DNA of 64,000 nt from CAZAQV01 sp964487255 (lineage in GTDB: Bacteria > Myxococcota_A > Polyangia > Polyangiales > CAZAQV01): contig CAZAQV010000013.1 in NCBI GenBank assembly GCA_964487255.1, positions 1 through 64,000 of the forward strand, in the 5' to 3' direction. Shown here piece after piece: positions 7,702 through 16,541 of the stretch. The translations under genes and the position numbers were made by a program. Numbering within the stretch: the stretch's first letter is position 1; each line of letters begins with the position of its first letter. Below the pieces are notes generated by a model, which was not told where the DNA came from, searched no databases, and saw only the letters and a program-made list of their open reading frames with translations.

Positions 7702-8478
7702 TCAACTTGCGGCAGTGACGCCGGAGGCTCGCAGAAACTCACGTGTCGCTTCGCTTGTCTGCTGCATAAACGCCTCCGGTGACGCCGAAGTATCGATCTC
7801 GCCCTTGTACAGATAGGAAATGTGATCGGCGATACGAAACACGGAGGCCATGTCGTGCGTGATCACAATCGAAGTCACCTTCGAGCGCTCGGCGGTCTCC
7901 GTAATCAAGTCGTCTACCGTACGCGACGTGATCGGATCGAGCCCTGTCGTCGGCTCATCGTAGATCAGCAAGTCGGGTTCGATGACAAGAGCGCGAGCGA
8001 CAGCCACACGACGCTTCATACCGCCCGAAATCTCCGAAGGCATCTTCTTCGCGGCGTGATCGACCCCTAAAACCTCGAGGAGACTCATGACCTTATCACG
8101 CACATCCGAACGCGAGAGCTTCGTGTGTTCTCGCAACATGAAGGCGACATTCTCAAAGACTGTCATCGAGTCGAAGAGCGCCGACATCTGGAACACCATG
8201 CCCATCTTGCGACGCACGGGTCCAAGCTGCAGCTCGCCGAGTTGCGCAATGTCTTGGCCATTGAACAGAATCTGCCCGCTGTCAGGCTTTTCTAGGCGGA
8301 TAATCTGACGCATCAGCACAGATTTACCCGCTCCAGACGCACCAATGATGACGTTGGTCTTCGCGCGATACGCATCGAACGTTACGCCGCGCAGCACTTC
8401 ATGGTCGCCGTAGCTCTTCTTGAGATCGACAACACGCAAATGCACCTCTTCTTGGTACGCCTCTGTCACGCACGACAC
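7702..8478 (-). CDS. mlaF: MlaF-type ABC ATPase
   Basis: ATPase of a Mla/MkL phospholipid-transport ABC system (258 residues), maintaining outer-membrane lipid asymmetry. Walker A is GASGAGKS, the Q-loop is in MGMVFQMSALFDSMTV, the signature is EISGGMKRRVAVARAL, Walker B is LLIYDEPTTGLDP and the switch histidine is in VITHDM. The SALFDSMTVFENVAF stretch is typical of the Ttg2A/MlaF branch. It lies 8 nt downstream of the permease gene mlaE in the same direction. The substrate-binding MlaD, MlaC and MlaB are absent from the window and must lie elsewhere or be replaced. Confidence 0.9.
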   Translation of the reverse strand: MSCVTEAYQEEVHLRVVDLKKSYGDHEVLRGVTFDAYRAKTNVIIGASGAGKSVLMRQIIRLEKPDSGQILFNGQDIAQLGELQLGPVRRKMGMVFQMSALFDSMTVFENVAFMLREHTKLSRSDVRDKVMSLLEVLGVDHAAKKMPSEISGGMKRRVAVARALVIEPDLLIYDEPTTGLDPITSRTVDDLITETAERSKVTSIVITHDMASVFRIADHISYLYKGEIDTSASPEAFMQQTSEATREFLRASGVTAAS

Positions 8479-8486
8479 CCCATCAA

Positions 8487-9242
8487 CTAGAATGCTCCCG
8501 TGATGATCGACGTAATCACGTAGTCGAGAAGAAGAATCACAACCGCCGACTGGACAACCGAACGGTTGGTTGCACTTCCGACGCCTGCAGCACCACCCGA
8601 CGCAAAGAAGCCTTGCTTACACGCAATAAGTGAAACTGCGAACCCAAAGAAGGCCGCCTTGATCACGCCCTGCATTACATCGGGGGTATCGACGTACCAA
8701 CGCACCTTGTCGATAAAGACGCCTGGGTCGAGCCCCATAATGAAGACGCACACTGCATAGGCGCCAAAGCAGCCCACCAAGTTGAAGAGCATGGTTAGAA
8801 TCGGTACAGCGATGGTACCCGCCACCAAGCGCGGAACGACGAGATACTGAATCGGGTTGACCGACATCACCGTCAGCGCATCGATTTGGTTCGATACCCG
8901 CATCGAACCGATCTCAGTCGTCATGGCGGAACCGGCACGCGACGAAACCATGATGGCTGAAAACACCGGCGCCAACTCGCGCGTAAGCGCCAAACCGATC
9001 ACTGCACCAACCTGGCTCTCTGCACCAAACTGTCGGAATCCGTCTACCAGCTGTACGCCAAAGACCATCCCCACGAAAAAAGAAGTCAGGACGATGATGA
9101 AAATCGAGCCCACGCCGATGAAATCGAGCGCGCGAAGCCATTGGCGAAAACGATATGGCGGCCGAATGCCCCAGAAAAGCGACTGACCGAGCAGCGTCGC
9201 GATATCGCCCACCTCGGCAAAGATCTTGAGCACGACCTGCAC
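8487..9242 (-). CDS. mlaE: MlaE-type lipid ABC permease
   Basis: Integral inner-membrane permease of 251 residues with about five to six hydrophobic segments. Family marks include FVGMVFGVQ, the conserved AGSAMTTEIGSMRVSNQIDAL loop (the MlaE signature that contacts the ATPase) and LACKQGFFASGGAAGVG near the C-terminus. It pairs with the adjacent mlaF. The 89-nt gap to the potassium-channel gene upstream could hold the promoter, but no clear consensus is visible. Confidence 0.9.
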   Translation of the reverse strand: MQVVLKIFAEVGDIATLLGQSLFWGIRPPYRFRQWLRALDFIGVGSIFIIVLTSFFVGMVFGVQLVDGFRQFGAESQVGAVIGLALTRELAPVFSAIMVSSRAGSAMTTEIGSMRVSNQIDALTVMSVNPIQYLVVPRLVAGTIAVPILTMLFNLVGCFGAYAVCVFIMGLDPGVFIDKVRWYVDTPDVMQGVIKAAFFGFAVSLIACKQGFFASGGAAGVGSATNRSVVQSAVVILLLDYVITSIITGAF

Positions 9243-9331
9243 GACCGTAGATTAGCGCACTCCGCTTCGAGCTGCGGAAAACCCTGCAAGCTTTGGATTC
9301 TCAACGAGAACTGGCGCCCCAACGCTGCGGC

Positions 9332-10828
9332 TTAGTCGCTGTCTCCGACCTCATCAGGAAGCGGCTGCTCTGCCAAATACACAAGAATGTCCGTCGAGCG
9401 CACCAAGAATTCGTCAGGCGGGTTCACAAGGTCATGCTCAGCGCGACGCACGCCGATCACCAGCACGCCATCGGCTTTCTTCTCTTCGTGGACGAGCTGA
9501 CCAAACGCAATCGGCGTTTCGAATCGGGCGGGAACCGAACCGGTGTACACATTCGCCCCCCCGAGGGAAACGACGCCACTGAGCAAATCCGCCGTGCCCG
9601 GATGGGCGATGGCATGCGCAATCAAAGAAAACCCAATGCTATGCGTACGCACAATTTCATCGGCGCCCGCTGTGCGGGCATGGACGGCATTTTCATCATC
9701 GAGTATCTCGACCACGACGTACATCTTCTTCTTGCGCCTTTCCGTCATCTGATGCTGGTCCATATACGAGCGCACGGTAAACGCGGTCAGAATGCTACGC
9801 GCATCAGCCTGCGAAGGCGCGAGCCGACGGTCACTGATAATGATCGCGGCGCGCGCGTGGCTAAGCCGCACCTTGTCGAGCTCACTTTCGCGGGCGGGAT
9901 CACCCTGAACCCAATGAAAATCGGGAGAAAGGTCCACCGGGCGCGGAGAGTCATCGAAGACGACCACCTGGTGATTCTCCGTATCAACCTCGACGAGGAG
10001 CTGATTCAGCAGCGGCTGAATACCCGTGTGGTAGCCGCAAACGACGATGTGATCGATGTATCCACTCATTCGAAACTGGTCCTCTCTTACGCCAAGCACG
10101 ACGTGAAGCAGGCTGTTGCTGACAATACCGGCGAACATCGCAAGCGTGAACATGCCACCTACCATCAGCACGCTGGCAACAGCCCGCCCGAGCGAAGTGA
10201 CCGCTGTGATATCGCCAAAACCAACCGTGGTGAGGGTCACCAGCGCCCACCAGAACCCATCCGCAAAAGTATTGATGGAGGGGTTGGCGTTTTTTTCGAG
10301 CAGGTACATGCTGATTCCGCCAACCAGCACTTCGACGCCAAGAACGAAAAACGCCATGTAAAACAGCAGCCGATTTTCTCGAAAAGCGTGGTTCATCCCT
10401 TGGAATGGATTTGAGTAGCGAAAGATATTGGCGGTCCGCAACAGGCGCAGAAGGCGCACTGCACGCAAGCCGCGAAGCGCCGGAACAACCGCGAGCACAG
10501 TGATCAAGTCGATCACAATCATCGGGCTCAAGATGAACTTAATGCGCGACTTAATTTGCGTGGACAGCCAGTGCGAAGGGTCTTGATCAAAGAACCGGAG
10601 CTCGGGGGGGCGATAGGTGACAATGCGTAGCGCCACCTCGACCGCAAAAAAGACGAGCAGGACACCGTCCAGAACCGATAGGCCAAGGACAAGGAAAGTC
10701 TGATTATCCAAAAAGGCTTCGGCGACAAGAATGCCGACCGAAATCAAGATCAGAACACCGATGACGAGGTTCGTCACCCGATAGGCCCGCGACGACCTGA
10801 CGTGAAACATTCTGTAGAGCAAGTCCAC
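9332..10828 (-). CDS. Voltage-sensor K+ channel with RCK/TrkA-N domain
   Basis: Membrane channel of 498 residues. The N-terminal half has a six-helix ion-channel layout. An S4-like helix at about residues 118-135 carries an arginine every third position (ALRGLRAVRLLRLLR). A pore loop holds the potassium filter TVGFGD (residues 201-206). After the last helix a cytoplasmic Rossmann-like RCK/TrkA-N domain begins at HIVVCGYHTG, followed by a second regulatory subdomain. The glycine motif is imperfect (GYHTG), so the ligand may not be NAD. It resembles bacterial Kch-type and voltage-gated channels that set membrane potential or potassium balance. It is divergent from the PrsW-type gene, with about 74 nt between them. 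Confidence 0.88.
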   Translation of the reverse strand: MDLLYRMFHVRSSRAYRVTNLVIGVLILISVGILVAEAFLDNQTFLVLGLSVLDGVLLVFFAVEVALRIVTYRPPELRFFDQDPSHWLSTQIKSRIKFILSPMIVIDLITVLAVVPALRGLRAVRLLRLLRTANIFRYSNPFQGMNHAFRENRLLFYMAFFVLGVEVLVGGISMYLLEKNANPSINTFADGFWWALVTLTTVGFGDITAVTSLGRAVASVLMVGGMFTLAMFAGIVSNSLLHVVLGVREDQFRMSGYIDHIVVCGYHTGIQPLLNQLLVEVDTENHQVVVFDDSPRPVDLSPDFHWVQGDPARESELDKVRLSHARAAIIISDRRLAPSQADARSILTAFTVRSYMDQHQMTERRKKKMYVVVEILDDENAVHARTAGADEIVRTHSIGFSLIAHAIAHPGTADLLSGVVSLGGANVYTGSVPARFETPIAFGQLVHEEKKADGVLVIGVRRAEHDLVNPPDEFLVRSTDILVYLAEQPLPDEVGDSD

Positions 10829-10902
10829 GAGCTCTCTATCTTATCCTCTCGAGGAGGCTCCCGGACAATTCTTCGCAGCTCGAAATGCGATACGATAGAT
10901 AG

Positions 10903-12054
10903 GTGCAGGGCGATAGGCCGGTGGAACTCAAGTTGCCAGATGAAGAGCGGCGACGCCTTGGTATCTACGCGACCGCGGTTTCCTTTTTCGTGGGCTCGTT
11001 CGTGCTCGTCACGACCTTCTTGGTGCCCGCCCTGTCTTCGCACCAGCCTCGGTCACAGCTCGCCGCGATGGGCATCGGCGCGCTCATCGCGTTTCCCGCA
11101 GCGGTCGCATACCTTACGATCCCTCGACTGCTCGATCGTTACGATCCGGAGCCGTGGTCCATGCTCTTGCTCGCGCTCGCTTGGGGCGGCATCGTGGCGC
11201 CCGGCATTGCGGCTGTGATCAACTCAAGCGCGCACAAGTACGGCTTTTCGATCTCTGGACCAACGGGGGCGACGATGGCGAGCACGGTGCTCTCCGCGCC
11301 TCTTGTCGAGGAGTTCCTCAAGGGGATCGGCGTTGCGGGGGTCTTCTACTTTGGCAAGCGCGAGTTCGACGGCATCGTGGACGGCATCATCTACGCCACC
11401 TTTGTTGGTATCGGATTCGCGGCAACCGAGAATGTCCTCTACTACGGTCGCGCACTTCAGGAGGGCGAAGGTGCACTCGCGGTTACGGTTCTCGTGCGCG
11501 GCGTGCTCAGCCCATGGATTCATCCACTCTACACCTCGATGGTCGGCATCGGCTTTGGCATTGCGCGCGAGACCCGTAGCCAGACCATCCGTGCATTTGC
11601 ACCTCTGCTCGGGTTCTTCGTCGCGGTGCTACTGCACTTCATTTGGAACGCGTCGGCAACGTATCGTGGCGGGATCCCATTTTTCGTCTTGCTTCCCCTT
11701 TGGCTGGGCTTCGTTACCGCGTTCTTCGTGATGGTGGTCGTGTTGGTCTGGCGCAAAGGACGGATCATCCGCCGCGAACTCGAAATCGAGGTCGAACTCG
11801 GGACACTCACCGCCAGCGAACTTAACCTCGTAACAAGCCCATTCGGCTCGACCATCGCGTTCATTCTCTATGGTCGGCTTGGGCGCGACTTCTTTCATGC
11901 CTGCGCGCGCCTCGCCCTTCACCGCTGGCATGCGAGCCGGGCTGAGCGAGAGGGCCGCAACAGCATGAGCCCCCTGTTCGTCGAGCCACTGCGCCAACGC
12001 ATTCGTACTCTGCGCAAACGTTACCGCGCCCTCGAACGTCGAAAAAGCGGCTAG
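10903..12054 (+). CDS. PrsW-family intramembrane protease
   Basis: Polytopic membrane protein of up to 383 residues with about eight hydrophobic segments. It carries the PrsW/CAAX-protease-like catalytic features APLVEEFLKG (E136-E137), a GIVDGIIYATFVGIGFAATEN segment in two parts, and HPLYTSMVGIGFG with a conserved His. PrsW in Bacillus cleaves an anti-sigma factor within the membrane; the target here is unknown. The C-terminal 120 residues are cytoplasmic, basic and not typical of PrsW. The start is GTG at 10903; GTG at 10921 is also possible because the membrane part begins later. It is convergent with the secreted protein gene that follows. Confidence 0.8.
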   Translation: MQGDRPVELKLPDEERRRLGIYATAVSFFVGSFVLVTTFLVPALSSHQPRSQLAAMGIGALIAFPAAVAYLTIPRLLDRYDPEPWSMLLLALAWGGIVAPGIAAVINSSAHKYGFSISGPTGATMASTVLSAPLVEEFLKGIGVAGVFYFGKREFDGIVDGIIYATFVGIGFAATENVLYYGRALQEGEGALAVTVLVRGVLSPWIHPLYTSMVGIGFGIARETRSQTIRAFAPLLGFFVAVLLHFIWNASATYRGGIPFFVLLPLWLGFVTAFFVMVVVLVWRKGRIIRRELEIEVELGTLTASELNLVTSPFGSTIAFILYGRLGRDFFHACARLALHRWHASRAEREGRNSMSPLFVEPLRQRIRTLRKRYRALERRKSG

Positions 12055-12154
12055 ATCGGCTCCATCTTAAACTGATCTTGGCTTACCTCCTCCGCCGGTC
12101 GCTCGAAGTACCCTTTCGTACGTCTTCGCTCCCTCTGTGCGGGGGCACTCAACC

Positions 12155-14005
12155 TCAGTTCAACCTGAAACCGATCCAGCGCCGATGCGACCGCAAACGC
12201 AGCACGAGCCCAATCGCACCGATGAGCGCCCACATACCGAGCGGAGAACGCTTCGTCTGCACGCCGCATTCGGAACGAGGGTTGTAGATGCCGACGTCAG
12301 GCACTTCGATCAGCTCAACGCCACCATCGGCGAGAACACCCATACCCGCGGTCCACACAAAACGTCCGCCTCGCGGTGCACTCTCCGCCACACCATCGAA
12401 TGCACGCACCTGCCAGTAGTATTGGCCGCGCTCCAGCGCCTTGGGCAGCGTCCACGAAGTCTTGCCATCCGCACCTTCTTTGAGATCCGCGGACTCGATG
12501 AGCGCAGAGCTGTCGAAGGCCGCAGAAGCGTCCACACGAAAACGATAAACGACGGGGTCGCCGTCTGGATCAACCGAGTTGAGGACCGTCAGCGTGGGCG
12601 TCGCTGAATTAACTTCGGCCCGGTTCTTGGGTTCGTCCGGCGTGGGTGGCTCGGGAGGACGATTCTCGCCCACGCTGAGCGACCACATCTCCTCGACGAT
12701 CTCCCCATCTTGGTCGTCGATCTCGATGTGGAACATGAAATCAAGATTCCGCTGCTCGGAGCTCGGCGTCCAAACCACCGCGCCGTCCTGGATGCTGGCG
12801 TTCTCCGGGCCGGTGATCAGCCGGAAGAGCAGCGGGTCGAGGTCGCCCGCCGGATCGGTCGCGTCGATCTTCCAGTTGTAGGTCTGGCCGATCGGGACGT
12901 CCGCGATCGGCGGTGGACCGTTGAGCGTGGGCGGTAGGTTGTTGACATTAAAAAAGAAGCGTCTTTCGCGGGTATTGTCGCCGTCGCTCGCTCGAACTCG
13001 CACGTATCGCCGACCAGGCCCATCGGTGCTTTTCGCGGGCAGCATGACGTTCTTCTGGTTGCCGGCGTCGCCGAAGACACCGTCGTCGTCGAAGTCCCAC
13101 GAGAAGGTCACATTGTCGCCCTCACGGTCGAGGACCGTGAGCGACATCGGGACAGCGTCGCCCTCGTTCATCTCGTACGGGATAGCGGGACGAATAAGCG
13201 GCGCGCCGCCAAACTTCATATTGACCGCATCCGAAGGTGCACCTGCGAAATTGACGATCGCATCCGAGGGAAAGCTATCGATACGCTGTAGCTCCTCTTC
13301 GAGTTCGCCAACCGACTCCGCCTGCAGCACATAGGAGATGAGTCCGCGCTGCTCCAACGGAGGAATGGTGAGCTCAAACTCGATGCTGAAACCTCCGCTG
13401 TAGCTACTGCCGGTAAAACTCGCGGTGGAAGCGGCAACCTCTCCGTCATTTTGGAACCATACTGCGATGGGCACACGAGTCTGCGTCGCGGGTTCGTCAT
13501 CGCTGAGGATGAACCAGCGGTCTGTCGTGTTAAGGTTTGCGTCGCCCGACGACGTCTTCGCAACGCCACCGCCGTAGTAGCGCCCGGAGTACTCGACCGT
13601 CACCGTGATGGAGTCTGTTGTCGGGTTTCGGAAGGTGTCGATGAAACGTGCGTATTCACCGACAATGGCCGGCACGTACACCCGGCGGTTGACGTACAAG
13701 CGCGAAAGACGAGCCGGGTTGAGCACAACCTCGCGACCGCCCGCGGTGGTCTCGACGGCGTCCACGGGGTTTTGGTATGCGGTCCCGTTGACTTCCAGTT
13801 TCATCGTGTCCGAAAAGGGCGCCGTAGTGAACTTGTCATTGCCTCCGCGCGTAAGCTGCCCGCCGTACGCCGAGGTCGAAGAGTAGTCGCGAATCTCGTA
13901 CTCGAAGCCGTCTGAGGTGAGAAAGAGGATGTCCGCACGGCCCGTCGAAGCGGTCAATCCCAGGGTGGCCAATGCACCGAGAAGCAAGCAAATCCTTCGA
14001 AACAT
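12155..14005 (-). CDS. Large secreted protein with PKD/Ig-like domains
   Basis: Exported protein of 616 residues. The ATG at 14005 is chosen because a clean signal peptide follows (MFRRICLLLGALATLGL, cleavage after STGRA). The N-terminal 290 residues form a beta-rich domain of unknown type. Next comes an Ig/PKD-like region with LDREGDNVTFSWDFDDDG, a cadherin-like segment (NLPPTLNGPP, IDATDPAGD) and a fibronectin-like part (GQYYWQVRAFDG). The C-terminus has a Cys (SECGVQ), a hydrophobic helix and a basic tail (RLRSHRR), a MYXO-CTERM-like surface-sorting signal with a weak consensus. It is probably displayed on the cell surface; no enzymatic motif is visible. Confidence 0.75.
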   Translation of the reverse strand: MFRRICLLLGALATLGLTASTGRADILFLTSDGFEYEIRDYSSTSAYGGQLTRGGNDKFTTAPFSDTMKLEVNGTAYQNPVDAVETTAGGREVVLNPARLSRLYVNRRVYVPAIVGEYARFIDTFRNPTTDSITVTVEYSGRYYGGGVAKTSSGDANLNTTDRWFILSDDEPATQTRVPIAVWFQNDGEVAASTASFTGSSYSGGFSIEFELTIPPLEQRGLISYVLQAESVGELEEELQRIDSFPSDAIVNFAGAPSDAVNMKFGGAPLIRPAIPYEMNEGDAVPMSLTVLDREGDNVTFSWDFDDDGVFGDAGNQKNVMLPAKSTDGPGRRYVRVRASDGDNTRERRFFFNVNNLPPTLNGPPPIADVPIGQTYNWKIDATDPAGDLDPLLFRLITGPENASIQDGAVVWTPSSEQRNLDFMFHIEIDDQDGEIVEEMWSLSVGENRPPEPPTPDEPKNRAEVNSATPTLTVLNSVDPDGDPVVYRFRVDASAAFDSSALIESADLKEGADGKTSWTLPKALERGQYYWQVRAFDGVAESAPRGGRFVWTAGMGVLADGGVELIEVPDVGIYNPRSECGVQTKRSPLGMWALIGAIGLVLRLRSHRRWIGFRLN

Positions 14006-14092
14006 TGCCGCATTATAACACCGCACGCCCCGTGGCGCTCGGTTGGTTGTCGAATCGGTGCGCAGTTGAGCAAAGGCCGTACACCTGGGCAC

Positions 14093-15436
14093 CTAAAGCC
14101 GGATACGCTCCCAGAACGACGACGTCCAAATCATCGAAAATGCCAACGCCAGAAACAGCCTATAACAGGCATTGGCAAGATAGACAGCATCGATTCCGCC
14201 GCCCAAGACGGGACCCACGAGATACGCCGCCGGCAAAAATAGCACCCATTGGACTGCGATCGAAGTGGTCATGACGCGGCCGGTCGCACCCGCGCCGATG
14301 AGGGCGTTCATCGTCACGACACCGATCGCGTCCAGGCCCATCACGAGCGCGGTAATTCGCAAAGGAAACACCGCTAGCCCTCGCGTGATGGGGTCGCGCA
14401 GAAAAGGTTGGAGGATCGGGTCGGGAAAGAGCCACCCTGCGGCCGACACCAACGAGACGACGATGCAAGCGATGGTGGCGACTTGCCACCCCCAAGCCCG
14501 GGCATCGTCGGAGTTCCGGCGACCCAATGCCTGCCCGACCAGGGAAGTCGCCGCCAACCCGAACCCAAGGGCGGGGAGAAGCCCGACCAGCGTAATATTG
14601 ATGAGCACACCACCCGCTGCCAGCTCGCGCGTTCCGAGCTGCCCGAGAATCCACATAAAAGCGGTCAGACCTCCCGCAAAGAAAACCTGCTGCACACTCG
14701 CCGGTGCCGACAGTTTGAGCAACGCCCGGATCTCTCGTTTGGGTGGAAGAGCGGCCAAGAAGCCTTCATCTCGCGCGCGACGCAAGCCAATGAGCGCATA
14801 GCTGAGCGCGCCGAAGATGGAGGCGATTGCCGAGCCGTAGCCTGCCCCGGTCGCACCGAGCGGTGGAATCAACCCGCCCACGCCAAAAATCAGGGCGTAG
14901 TTGCAGACGATATTGACGACGTGCATCGAGAGCAGGGTACGCATGTAGACCCAAGGGCGATCGGTCGCATTCCAGTAGCCGCGAAACGCGACATTGAGCG
15001 CGATCGCCCAAAGCCCGAGGACGCGAGCCTGAAAGTAATCGATGCCGATGTCCGTAACCGCCCGCTCTTCCACGAGAAGCGGGAAGAACCAGGGCGTGAG
15101 GGCAAAGAGGAGCGCGGCCCAAGGAACACCGAAGAGAACTCCAAGCAAGAGGCCACCATTGAGCGAAGCGGCAGCCTCTTCCGCGCGACCCTCTCCCACC
15201 CTGCGCGACGCGGTGGCCTGAACCCCGGCTCCGAGACCAAGCAAGATGGCAGAGGCAAAGAAGTTCAGGAAGCTCCCCATTCCGACCGCCGCGAGTGACG
15301 CATCGCCGAGTTGCCCCACCATCCACGAGTCGACGAGGTTGAATACGTTTTGCGAGACCATCGCGCCGATAATGGGCACGGCCAAAAAGATGATACGCCG
15401 CAGACGTTCTCGGGGCACGGGGAGGTAGCGAGACAC
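14093..15436 (-). CDS. MATE-family efflux transporter
   Basis: Multidrug and toxic-compound extrusion carrier of 447 residues with about twelve transmembrane helices in two homologous halves. The N-terminal pattern FLAVPIIGAMVSQNVFNLVDSWMVGQLG (quoted from its ends: FLAVPIIG, NLVDSWMVGQLG) and LLGLGAGVQATASRRVGEG are characteristic, and the second half repeats LPALGFGLAATSLVGQALG. It would export cationic drugs or metabolites in exchange for Na+ or H+. It lies 87 nt upstream of the secreted-protein gene in the same direction and is divergent from the epimerase operon. The substrate is unknown. Confidence 0.88.
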   Translation of the reverse strand: MSRYLPVPRERLRRIIFLAVPIIGAMVSQNVFNLVDSWMVGQLGDASLAAVGMGSFLNFFASAILLGLGAGVQATASRRVGEGRAEEAAASLNGGLLLGVLFGVPWAALLFALTPWFFPLLVEERAVTDIGIDYFQARVLGLWAIALNVAFRGYWNATDRPWVYMRTLLSMHVVNIVCNYALIFGVGGLIPPLGATGAGYGSAIASIFGALSYALIGLRRARDEGFLAALPPKREIRALLKLSAPASVQQVFFAGGLTAFMWILGQLGTRELAAGGVLINITLVGLLPALGFGLAATSLVGQALGRRNSDDARAWGWQVATIACIVVSLVSAAGWLFPDPILQPFLRDPITRGLAVFPLRITALVMGLDAIGVVTMNALIGAGATGRVMTTSIAVQWVLFLPAAYLVGPVLGGGIDAVYLANACYRLFLALAFSMIWTSSFWERIRL

Positions 15437-15509
15437 GGGCCACCAACGCTACCACGCACACTGCACACCTGCGCTTGTTTTGAGCGTCAGTTCGCGCAAG
15501 ATTGGCGGG

Positions 15510-16541
15510 ATGGCAATCGAACTCGAACGCCGGACACTTCATCGTCGATATCCATTCCGTATCGCACGCGGCACAAGCACCCAGACGGACAACCTCTTTG
15601 TCGTGCTGCGCGACCCCGAGCAGCCAGACCTATTCGGCATCGGCGAGTGCGCGCCCTCCGTAACCGAAGTCACGCTTGCGGAGTTGTCGGCCAACGCGCT
15701 CTCGCAGTTTGAACCCGAGCACCTTGAACCGAGGGCGCTACACGCACAAGGGATCGAGGCTGGGCTGCCGATGCCAGCGCTGTGCGCGCTCGACGTTGCG
15801 AGTTGGGACTTACTGGCCCAGCGCGCCAAGTTGCCGCTTCATACGCTTCTGGGATTCTCGAAACCAACGGTCCCGACTTCGATCACCATCGGCATCAACC
15901 CCCCCGAAGTGACAAGACAACGCGTTGCAGAGCTCCTTGCGGAAAACCGCTTTCGATATCTGAAGGTTAAACTCGGTGCCGGTGAAGGACTCGACTTCGA
16001 CCGGGCACACTTCGAAGCCGCGCGAGAGGTTGCCGAGCCGCTTGGTGTGGTGATTCGAGTGGACGCAAACTGTGGCTGGACCCTACCACAAGCGCTGCAG
16101 ATGGCAGACTGGCTGAAGGAACGCGCGGTCGACTACATCGAGCAACCGCTCGCTCAAGATGCCTTCGACGATTATGGCGAACTGTTTCGGCGACGGGTGC
16201 TGCCCATCTACCTCGACGAAAGCTGTCAGACGGCTGACGACATTCCCCGCTGGGCGGATCGCTGCGATGGCGTCAACCTCAAGTTGATGAAGTGCGGCGG
16301 CATCACAGGCGCACTTCGAATCATCGAAACCGCGCGTGCGCATCACCTCAAGCTCATGATCGGCTGTATGGGCGAGTCGTCGGTCTCCATCAGTGCAGGA
16401 GCGGCACTCGGGGCAGCCTTTGATCATATTGACCTCGACTCTCACTTTAAGCTTGCTGATGACCCGGCGACGGGCGCAACCCTCGAAGACGGCATCGTCA
16501 TGCCACCTGCCTCCGCGGGTCACGGAGCTCACCTACGATGA
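15510..16541 (+). CDS. dgcA: Enolase-superfamily epimerase/racemase (DgcA-like)
   Basis: Muconate-lactonising subgroup of the enolase superfamily, 343 residues from ATG 15510 (a TTG at 15480 is open but has no support; GGCGGG precedes the ATG). Expected catalytic residues are all present: KVK (K154 as base), DAN (D185), EQP (E211), DES (D236) and NLKLM (K258). This matches L-Ala-D/L-Glu epimerase-like proteins. The next gene, overlapping by 4 nt, is a DUF1611 protein; that pairing is the one reported for DgcA (N-acetyl-D-glutamate racemase) and DgcN (N-acetyltransferase) in D-glutamate degradation. Murein-peptide epimerisation is the alternative role. The gene symbol rests on context. Confidence 0.75.
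   Translation: MAIELERRTLHRRYPFRIARGTSTQTDNLFVVLRDPEQPDLFGIGECAPSVTEVTLAELSANALSQFEPEHLEPRALHAQGIEAGLPMPALCALDVASWDLLAQRAKLPLHTLLGFSKPTVPTSITIGINPPEVTRQRVAELLAENRFRYLKVKLGAGEGLDFDRAHFEAAREVAEPLGVVIRVDANCGWTLPQALQMADWLKERAVDYIEQPLAQDAFDDYGELFRRRVLPIYLDESCQTADDIPRWADRCDGVNLKLMKCGGITGALRIIETARAHHLKLMIGCMGESSVSISAGAALGAAFDHIDLDSHFKLADDPATGATLEDGIVMPPASAGHGAHLR

Noticed and set aside
9293..10414. Long plus-strand open frame (373 codons) opposite the potassium-channel gene
   Set aside because: It is antisense to a gene with clear channel motifs, is His/Arg-rich, and shows no domain.
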